From: an uncultured Mycobacterium sp.
GTDB lineage: Bacteria; Actinomycetota; Actinomycetes; Mycobacteriales; Mycobacteriaceae
Direction of reading: 5' to 3'
Length of the DNA: 64,000 bases
Assembly (NCBI GenBank): GCA_900078375.1
Contig: FLQS01000002.1
Coordinates: 62,001 to 126,000, forward strand
Shown here in pieces: positions 58,294 to 64,000 of the stretch. Each line of letters starts with the position of its first letter. Within the stretch, counting starts at the first letter, position 1. The notes under the pieces are model-generated. The model was not told where the DNA came from. It did not search any database and saw nothing but the letters and a program-made list of their open reading frames with translations. Position numbers and translations under genes: made by a program.

Positions 58294-60876
58294 TTACGCC
58301 ATCGTGACGAGACCGAGCTCGTTGTCACCGGCCAGTAAGGGGTGATGCGGCAGCACCCGCACGGTGTAGCCGAGCGACCCGGCCAGCGGCAGCGGGGTCG
58401 TCGTGGTGAAGATGTCGGTGCCGCCGTCGCCCGAACCGGTGTGGGCCATGGCGATGGTGGCCGGGTCTTGCAGGGCATCCGCGGCGTCGACGCGGCCCAG
58501 CACGGCCTGCACCACCACCTCGTCAGGCTTCAACCCGGCCAGCTGCACGGCCGCAGTCAGCGTCAGCTCCGAACCCAGCAGCGGAGTGTCCGGCAGACCG
58601 GTGCTGTCCACGTCGGTGATCTGTATCATCGGCCACGCTTCCTTGGCCCGAAGCCGATAGGCCGCGAGGTCGCGGGCCGCGCCGAAGGGTAGACCGTCGA
58701 CGGGCGCGCTTGTCCGGGTGAACGACTGGGCGGCCGGCGCGTAGTACTTCTCGGTGTACTCGCGCACCATCCGCGACGCCAGCACCTTGGGGCCCAACGA
58801 CTGCAGGGTATGCCGGACCATCTCGACCCACCGGTTCGGCACACCATGGTCGTCGCGGTCGTAGAACCGCGGCGTGACCGAATGCTCGAGCAGGTCGTAG
58901 AGCGCGGCGGCCTCCAGGTCGTCGCGGCGGCTCTCGTCGGCCAAACCGTCGGCCGTCGGTATTTCCCAACCATTTTCGCCGTCGTACCATTCGTCCCACC
59001 AGCCGTCCCGGATGGACAGGTTGAGCCCGCCGTTGAGCGCACTCTTCATGCCGGACGTACCGCAGGCCTCCAGCGGTCGCAGCGGATTATTCAGCCACAC
59101 ATCGCAACCCCAATACAACAGGCGCGCCATGGACATGTCGTAGTCGGGCAGAAAGGCGATGCGGTGACGCACTTCTGGGCGATCGGCGAACTTGACGATC
59201 TGCTGGATGAGCGCCTTGCCGGCGTCGTCGGCGGGATGGGACTTGCCTGCCACGATCAGCTGGAGCGGCTTGTCCTCGTCGAGCAGCAGCGCCTCGAGGC
59301 GCGCCGGGTCACGCAGCATCAGCGTGAGGCGCTTGTAGGTGGGCACTCTCCGGGCGAACCCGATGGTCAACGCATCCGGATCGAAAGCCGTTGCAATCCA
59401 GCCGAGTTCGGCCTCCGACGCACCGCGCTCCAGCCAGGACCGGCGCAGCCGGAGCCGAACATCCTCGACCAGCAGCGCACGCAGCTGAGAGCGGATCCAC
59501 CAGATGTGACCGGTGTCGACCTCTTGCAACCGCTGCCAGACGCTGGGCTCACGCAGTGCCTCGGTCGAGCCGGCTAGCTCGCGGCCGAGCTGCAGCCACT
59601 GCGGGGCCGCCCAGGTGGGGCCGTGCACGCCGTTGGTGATCGACCCGATCGGCACCTCGGAAGGGTCGAAGCCGGGCCACAATTCGTCGAACATCGTCCG
59701 GCTGACCCGCCCGTGCAGCAGCGACACCCCGTTGGCCCGCTGGGCCAGCCGCAGGCCCATGTGCGCCATATTGAATTTCGACGGGTCGTCCTCGGCCCCG
59801 AACGCCAGGACCCGACCGACCGGAACGCCGGGCAGCAGACCGGTTTTGCCGTCGTCACCGAAATAGCACTGCACCATGTCATGAGGGAACCGGTCGATAC
59901 CGGCCGGCACGGGGGTGTGCGTGGTGAACACCGTCGCGGACCGCACCAGGGTCAGCGCGGTGTCGAAGTCCAAGTTCTGCTCGGACATGTACTCGCGAAT
60001 GCGCTCCACCCCCAGGAAGCCGGCGTGGCCTTCGTTCATGTGGAACACGTCCGGGGCGGGCCGGCCCTCGATCGCGGTGAACGCGCGAATCGCCCGCACC
60101 CCGCCGATACCGGCCAGCAGCTCCTGCTTGATCCGGTGGTCCTGGTCACCGCCGTACAGTCGGTCGGTGACGTTGCGCAGGTCATGCTCATTTTCTGGGA
60201 TGTCAGAGTCCAACAGCAGCAGCGGAATCCGACCCACCTGCGCCACCCACACCCGGGCCCGCAACACTTTGGCGTCCGGCATCGCGAGCTCCACCAGTAC
60301 CGGTGCCCCGGCGGCGTCGGCCAGCAACCGCAGCGGGAGCCCCTGCGGGTCGAGCGACGGATAGTTCTCGTGCTGCCAGCCGTCGGCGGTCAGCGACTGC
60401 CGGAAGTACCCGGACCGGTAGTACAGGCCGACGGCGATCAGCGGCAGCCCCAGGTCCGAGGCCGACTTCAGATGGTCGCCGGCCAGGATGCCCAGACCAC
60501 CCGAATAGTTGGGCAGCACCTCGGCGACGCCGAACTCCATCGAGAAGTAGGCGATGCCCGCCGGCACAGTCGCCGCGTCCTGCTCCTGAAACCACATCGG
60601 CCGGTTCAAGTAGTCGTCTAGATCGGCCGCAAGCTGGTCGAGGGCGTTCAGAAACGGCTCGTTGGTGGCCAGCTCGTCGAGCCGGGCCGGGGTGACCGCA
60701 CCGAGCAGCGCCACCGGATCCTGACCGGTCTGCAGCCATAGCTGCGGGTCGATCGAGGCGAACAGGTCCTGTGTCGGTTTGTCCCACGACCAACGCAAAT
60801 TGGTGGACAGCCGCCCGAGAGCTGCGAGCCGATCGGGCAAATGGGCGCGGACGGTAAACCTGCGGAGTGCCTTCAC
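58294..60876 (-). CDS. glgP: alpha-glucan phosphorylase
   Basis: The 860-residue PLP enzyme releases glucose 1-phosphate from alpha-glucans. The N-terminus KALRRFTVRAHLPDRLAALGRLSTNLRWSWDKPTQDLF and the conserved late block EACGTSGMKSALNGGLNLSIRDGWWDEW (PLP Lys in SGMKSALNG) are those of the actinobacterial GlgP branch. GTG 60876 gives a length close to M. tuberculosis GlgP (Rv1328, 863 aa). The open frame continues to 61812 as the shadow of glgE. It is divergent from glgE with a 195-bp intergenic region, so the two directions can be controlled together. Confidence 0.94.
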   Translation of the reverse strand: MKALRRFTVRAHLPDRLAALGRLSTNLRWSWDKPTQDLFASIDPQLWLQTGQDPVALLGAVTPARLDELATNEPFLNALDQLAADLDDYLNRPMWFQEQDAATVPAGIAYFSMEFGVAEVLPNYSGGLGILAGDHLKSASDLGLPLIAVGLYYRSGYFRQSLTADGWQHENYPSLDPQGLPLRLLADAAGAPVLVELAMPDAKVLRARVWVAQVGRIPLLLLDSDIPENEHDLRNVTDRLYGGDQDHRIKQELLAGIGGVRAIRAFTAIEGRPAPDVFHMNEGHAGFLGVERIREYMSEQNLDFDTALTLVRSATVFTTHTPVPAGIDRFPHDMVQCYFGDDGKTGLLPGVPVGRVLAFGAEDDPSKFNMAHMGLRLAQRANGVSLLHGRVSRTMFDELWPGFDPSEVPIGSITNGVHGPTWAAPQWLQLGRELAGSTEALREPSVWQRLQEVDTGHIWWIRSQLRALLVEDVRLRLRRSWLERGASEAELGWIATAFDPDALTIGFARRVPTYKRLTLMLRDPARLEALLLDEDKPLQLIVAGKSHPADDAGKALIQQIVKFADRPEVRHRIAFLPDYDMSMARLLYWGCDVWLNNPLRPLEACGTSGMKSALNGGLNLSIRDGWWDEWYDGENGWEIPTADGLADESRRDDLEAAALYDLLEHSVTPRFYDRDDHGVPNRWVEMVRHTLQSLGPKVLASRMVREYTEKYYAPAAQSFTRTSAPVDGLPFGAARDLAAYRLRAKEAWPMIQITDVDSTGLPDTPLLGSELTLTAAVQLAGLKPDEVVVQAVLGRVDAADALQDPATIAMAHTGSGDGGTDIFTTTTPLPLAGSLGYTVRVLPHHPLLAGDNELGLVTMA

Positions 60877-61071
60877 GTGTTCCAACCTTACTGAGATTGG
60901 CCGTTGCCGAGGGCCGACCGTGAAGCTTCTTCCCCCCGCATTCATTCGGGCTACTACGGTGTGAATAGAGCGCGATGCGGTTACCCCGAGGAACAAGACC
61001 GATAACGACGAGACCGACGGAGCCGGCGCGGGGCAGACCACGCCGCACAGGTTCAGGAATGGAGTGGTTGG

Positions 61072-63159
61072 GTGCCCGGTCGTATCGAGATCGATGACGT
61101 CGCGCCCGTCGTGTCCTGCGGTACTTACCCGGCCAAAGCGGTCGTCGGTGAAGTGATGCCGGTGTCCGCGTCGGTGTGGCGGGAAGGCCACGACGCGGTG
61201 GCGGCGACGTTGGTGGTGCGCTACCTCGGAACGGCCTACCCGCAGCTCGGGCAGAGCCCGGCACGCCGGGTCAAGGCACTGGAGGGCACCGATCCGGCCG
61301 AGGCGGCGCCGGCCGCCGGCCGGGTCAAGCCACAGCTGTACGCGATGTCGACCGGCCACACACCGGATCTGTTTCACGGCCAGTTCGTGCCCGACCGGGT
61401 GGGGCTCTGGACGTATCGCATCGACGGGTGGGGTGATCCCATCACCACCTGGCGGCACGCGGTCACTGCGAAACTCAACGCCGGTCAAGGCGAGTCGGAA
61501 CTCGACAACGATCTGCTGGTCGGTGCGCGCTTGCTGGCGCGGGCTGCCACCGGCGCGCCGCGCGATCGCCGCACACCGCTGCTCGACGCCGCGGCGGCAC
61601 TGCGGGAGCCCGGCGACCCGCTGACCCGCGCGGCATTGGCGCTCTCGCATGAGGTGACCGATCTGCTGGCGCAATACCCGCTGCGCGAACTGGTCACCCG
61701 GGGCGCCACCTACGGGGTCTGGGTGGACCGCCCGCTGGCGCGCTGCAGCGCCTGGTACGAGTTGTTCCCCCGCTCCACCGGTGGCCGAGACGAGCGCGGC
61801 AGGCCGGTGCACGGCACATTCGCGACGGCGGCCGCTTCACTGCCCCGGGTCGCGGCGATGGGCTTCAATGTGGTCTACCTGCCGCCCATCCACCCGATCG
61901 GCAAGGTGCACCGCAAAGGCCGCAACAACAGCGTGACTGCCGAACCCGGCGATGTGGGGTCGCCGTGGGCCATCGGCAGCGACGAAGGTGGCCACGACGC
62001 CGTCCACCCCAAGCTGGGGACGATCGACGACTTCGACCGGTTTGTCGCCGCCGCACGCGACAACGGTCTCGAGGTGGCACTGGATCTCGCGCTACAGTGC
62101 GCGCCGGATCACCCATGGGCCAAAGAACATCGGCAGTGGTTCACCGAGCTGCCCGACGGCACGATCGCCTACGCGGAGAACCCGCCGAAGAAGTATCAGG
62201 ACATCTATCCGCTGAACTTCGACAACGATCCCGGCGGCCTCTACGACGAAGTCCTGCGGGTGGTCCGGCATTGGATAGACCACGGCATCAAGATCTTTCG
62301 GGTCGACAACCCGCACACCAAGCCGCCGAACTTCTGGGCGTGGCTGATCAGTCAGGTCAAGTCGGTCGACCCCGATGTGCTGTTCCTGGCCGAGGCGTTC
62401 ACCCGGCCGGCCCGGTTGAACGGTTTGGCGAAACTCGGCTTCACCCAGTCGTATTCGTACTTCACCTGGCGAACCGCCAAGTGGGAGATCGAGGAGTTCG
62501 GCCGCCAGATCGCCGAACATGCCGATTACACCCGGCCCAATCTGTTCGTCAACACCCCCGACATCCTGCACGAAAGCCTGCAACGGGGCGGTCCGGGCAT
62601 GTTCGCGATCCGGGCCGTGCTGGCCTCGACGATGGGCACGTCGTGGGGGGTGTACTCGGGCTTCGAATTGTTCGAACACCTGCCGGTTCGGGAGGGCAGC
62701 GAGGAGTACCTGGACTCCGAGAAATACGAGCTACGCCCCCGCGACTTCGAGGGCGCGCTGGCTCAGGGACTCTCACTGGAGCCATTCCTCAAGCGCCTCA
62801 ACGAGATCCGCCACGTGCACCCAGCGCTGTGTCAGATGCGCACCATCACCTTCCACCACATCGACAACGACGCACTGCTGGCCTACAGCAAGTTCGATCC
62901 GGTGTCCGGCGACACCGTGCTGGTGGTGGTGACGCTGAACCCCTTCGGCCCCGAGGAAGGCACCCTGTGGCTGGATATGGCCGCATTGGGTATGCATCCC
63001 TATGACCGGTTCTGGGTCCGGGACGAGATCACCGGAGAGGAATACCAGTGGGGACAGTCGAACTATGTGCGCCTGGAGCCCTCCCGGGCCGTCGCACATA
63101 TCTTGAACATGCCGTTGGTACCGCAGGAGCAGAGAGCAAGTCTGCTGCGACGGGAATGA
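61072..63159 (+). CDS. glgE: alpha-1,4-glucan:maltose-1-phosphate maltosyltransferase
   Basis: The 695-residue GH13 enzyme extends alpha-glucan with maltose 1-phosphate. It has an N-terminal domain ([24 protein letters not shown]), a catalytic barrel with [17 protein letters not shown] (nucleophile Asp), [20 protein letters not shown] (acid/base Glu), and a C-terminal beta domain. GTG 61072 is the earliest start in the frame, which opens at 61006; homology with M. tuberculosis GlgE begins a few residues upstream (QEWSGWVPG), so a few residues may be lost or read differently. It is followed by glgB, as in Rv1327c-Rv1326c. Confidence 0.94.
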   Translation: MPGRIEIDDVAPVVSCGTYPAKAVVGEVMPVSASVWREGHDAVAATLVVRYLGTAYPQLGQSPARRVKALEGTDPAEAAPAAGRVKPQLYAMSTGHTPDLFHGQFVPDRVGLWTYRIDGWGDPITTWRHAVTAKLNAGQGESELDNDLLVGARLLARAATGAPRDRRTPLLDAAAALREPGDPLTRAALALSHEVTDLLAQYPLRELVTRGATYGVWVDRPLARCSAWYELFPRSTGGRDERGRPVHGTFATAAASLPRVAAMGFNVVYLPPIHPIGKVHRKGRNNSVTAEPGDVGSPWAIGSDEGGHDAVHPKLGTIDDFDRFVAAARDNGLEVALDLALQCAPDHPWAKEHRQWFTELPDGTIAYAENPPKKYQDIYPLNFDNDPGGLYDEVLRVVRHWIDHGIKIFRVDNPHTKPPNFWAWLISQVKSVDPDVLFLAEAFTRPARLNGLAKLGFTQSYSYFTWRTAKWEIEEFGRQIAEHADYTRPNLFVNTPDILHESLQRGGPGMFAIRAVLASTMGTSWGVYSGFELFEHLPVREGSEEYLDSEKYELRPRDFEGALAQGLSLEPFLKRLNEIRHVHPALCQMRTITFHHIDNDALLAYSKFDPVSGDTVLVVVTLNPFGPEEGTLWLDMAALGMHPYDRFWVRDEITGEEYQWGQSNYVRLEPSRAVAHILNMPLVPQEQRASLLRRE

Positions 63160-63188
63160 CGGGAACTGCAAAGGAGCCCTGGCAATGA
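63156..63188 (+). other. 10-codon mini-frame bridging glgE stop and glgB start
   Basis: ATG 63156 overlaps the glgE TGA (ATGA). Ten codons later ([10 protein letters not shown]), TGA 63186-63188 overlaps the glgB ATG 63185 (ATGA). A sequence AATGACGRGAACTG occurs at both junctions, so the linker looks like a short duplication of the glgB start region. It could let ribosomes pass from glgE to glgB. No other function is supported. Confidence 0.3.
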
Positions 63189-64000
63189 CGAGAACTGACA
63201 AACTCGCCAGCCCGCATCTGGCACCCGATCCTGCCGAAGTGGCCCGGCTGGTCGGCGGCGTGCATCACAGCCCACACAGCATTCTGGGTGCGCACGAGTA
63301 CGGCGATCACACCGTCATCCGCGCCCTCAAGCCGCATGCGGAGGGGGTCGTGGCCCTGATCGGCGACGAGCGCCACCCGCTGGCCCACATCGACTCCGGC
63401 GTCTTCGCCGTGGCGCTGCCGTTCACCGATCTGGTCGACTACCGGCTCGAGGTCACCTATCCGGGTGGGCACGCCATCACCGTCGCCGACGGCTACCGGT
63501 TCCTGCCCACACTGGGCGAGATGGATCTTTACCTGTTCGGCGAGGGACGCCACGAGCGGCTGTGGGAGATTCTGGGCGCCCACCCGAGGTCGTTCACCAC
63601 CGCCGACGGTGTCGTGGATGGCGTGTCGTTCGCAGTGTGGGCGCCGAATGCCAAGGGGATCAACCTGATCGGTGAGTTCAATCATTGGGACGGTAACGAC
63701 GCCCCGATGCGCACGCTGGGCTCCAGCGGCGTGTGGGAGCTGTTCTGGCCCGACTTCCCCACCGACGGGCTGTACAAGTTCCGGGTACACGGGGTCGACG
63801 GTGCGGTCACCGATCGGGCCGATCCGTTCGCGTTCGCGACGGAGGTCCCGCCGCACACCGCGTCGCGGGTGTTCACCTCGGACTACACCTGGGACGACGC
63901 CGGCTGGATGACGCAGCGGGCGGCGCTGAACCCGGTGTTCGAACCGATGAGCACCTATGAGGTTCATCTCGGTTCGTGGCGGCCCGGCCTGAGCTATCGC
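63185..64000 (+). CDS. glgB: 1,4-alpha-glucan branching enzyme, 5' part (cut by window end)
   Basis: The visible 272 codons hold the N-terminal beta domains: [35 protein letters not shown], then a second domain with [22 protein letters not shown] (CBM48) and [27 protein letters not shown]. The GH13 catalytic barrel begins at the edge ([18 protein letters not shown]). It makes alpha-1,6 branches in glycogen. ATG 63185 has AAAGGAGCC about 7 nt upstream. It follows glgE by 25 bp in the same operon. Confidence 0.94.
   Translation, partial: MTRTDKLASPHLAPDPAEVARLVGGVHHSPHSILGAHEYGDHTVIRALKPHAEGVVALIGDERHPLAHIDSGVFAVALPFTDLVDYRLEVTYPGGHAITVADGYRFLPTLGEMDLYLFGEGRHERLWEILGAHPRSFTTADGVVDGVSFAVWAPNAKGINLIGEFNHWDGNDAPMRTLGSSGVWELFWPDFPTDGLYKFRVHGVDGAVTDRADPFAFATEVPPHTASRVFTSDYTWDDAGWMTQRAALNPVFEPMSTYEVHLGSWRPGLSYR

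Noticed and set aside
60877..61812. N-terminal extension of the glgP frame
   Set aside because: It is antisense to glgE beyond 61072 and not homologous to GlgP. GTG 60876 gives the family length.

Overview
The window is high-GC actinobacterial DNA from a mycobacterium, very probably a fast-growing Mycolicibacterium-type species. Three things support this. The right third keeps the gene order of Mycobacterium tuberculosis Rv1343c to Rv1326c (lprD, DUF3817, rdgB, rph, MBL phosphodiesterase, murI, rhomboid, cysM, cysO, mec, S58 peptidase, DUF2017, clpS, pncB, dinG, glgP, glgE, glgB). An MspA-type porin is present, a family typical of fast growers. The left part has mce, FadE/FadD-like, P450, mycofactocin-type SDR and F420-type genes. 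Many genes start at GTG or TTG and are joined by 4-bp ATGA/GTGA overlaps.

Left region (1-36.7 kb): an accessory lipid or steroid-like catabolic and uptake block. It begins with the tail of an SDR. Next come two adjacent acyl-CoA dehydrogenase pairs and an acyl-CoA synthetase in one operon (341-6136), a VOC protein with a divergent TetR regulator, and a hypothetical gene behind a palindromic operator. A minus-strand operon follows: fused double acyl-CoA dehydrogenase, acyl-CoA synthetase, enoyl-CoA hydratase and thiolase-like protein (14444 down to 8236). An amidohydrolase diverges from it, followed by a second TetR. A six-gene mce operon (mceA-F) plus a secreted protein comes next, with no yrbE permease genes beside it. 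The last part is a divergent unit. Leftward it encodes a CoA-transferase and a P450. Rightward it encodes a DUF35/OB-fold protein, thiolase-like protein, aldehyde dehydrogenase, mycofactocin-type SDR, LLM F420-type oxidoreductase, zinc alcohol dehydrogenase and a CrtC/AttH lipocalin-like protein. A second P450 closes the block. The inferred scheme is Mce-mediated import, P450/ADH/ALDH oxidation, CoA activation, dehydrogenation by heteromeric dehydrogenases, hydration, and retro-aldol or thiolytic cleavage, as in cholesterol side-chain breakdown. The substrate cannot be read from the sequence. Shared promoter and operator sequences tie distant parts of the block together.

Middle region (36.7-42.8 kb): small redox genes. 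There is a VOC protein with an in-frame gene remnant after its stop, an SDR, an F420-reductase-like protein, a SnoaL-like protein, an epimerase-like protein, a broken second copy of the F420-reductase-like gene, and a divergent MarR regulator with two palindromic operators. A tRNA-Leu(UAG) and a LAGLIDADG/HTH gene without a normal start codon follow.

Right region (42.8-64 kb): the conserved core listed above, with an MFS transporter inserted after the DUF3817 gene, and a zinc metallopeptidase and an MspA porin inserted between dinG and glgP. The cysO-cysM-mec genes form the CysO-dependent cysteine pathway. The glg genes form the alpha-glucan (GlgE) pathway. glgB is cut by the window end.
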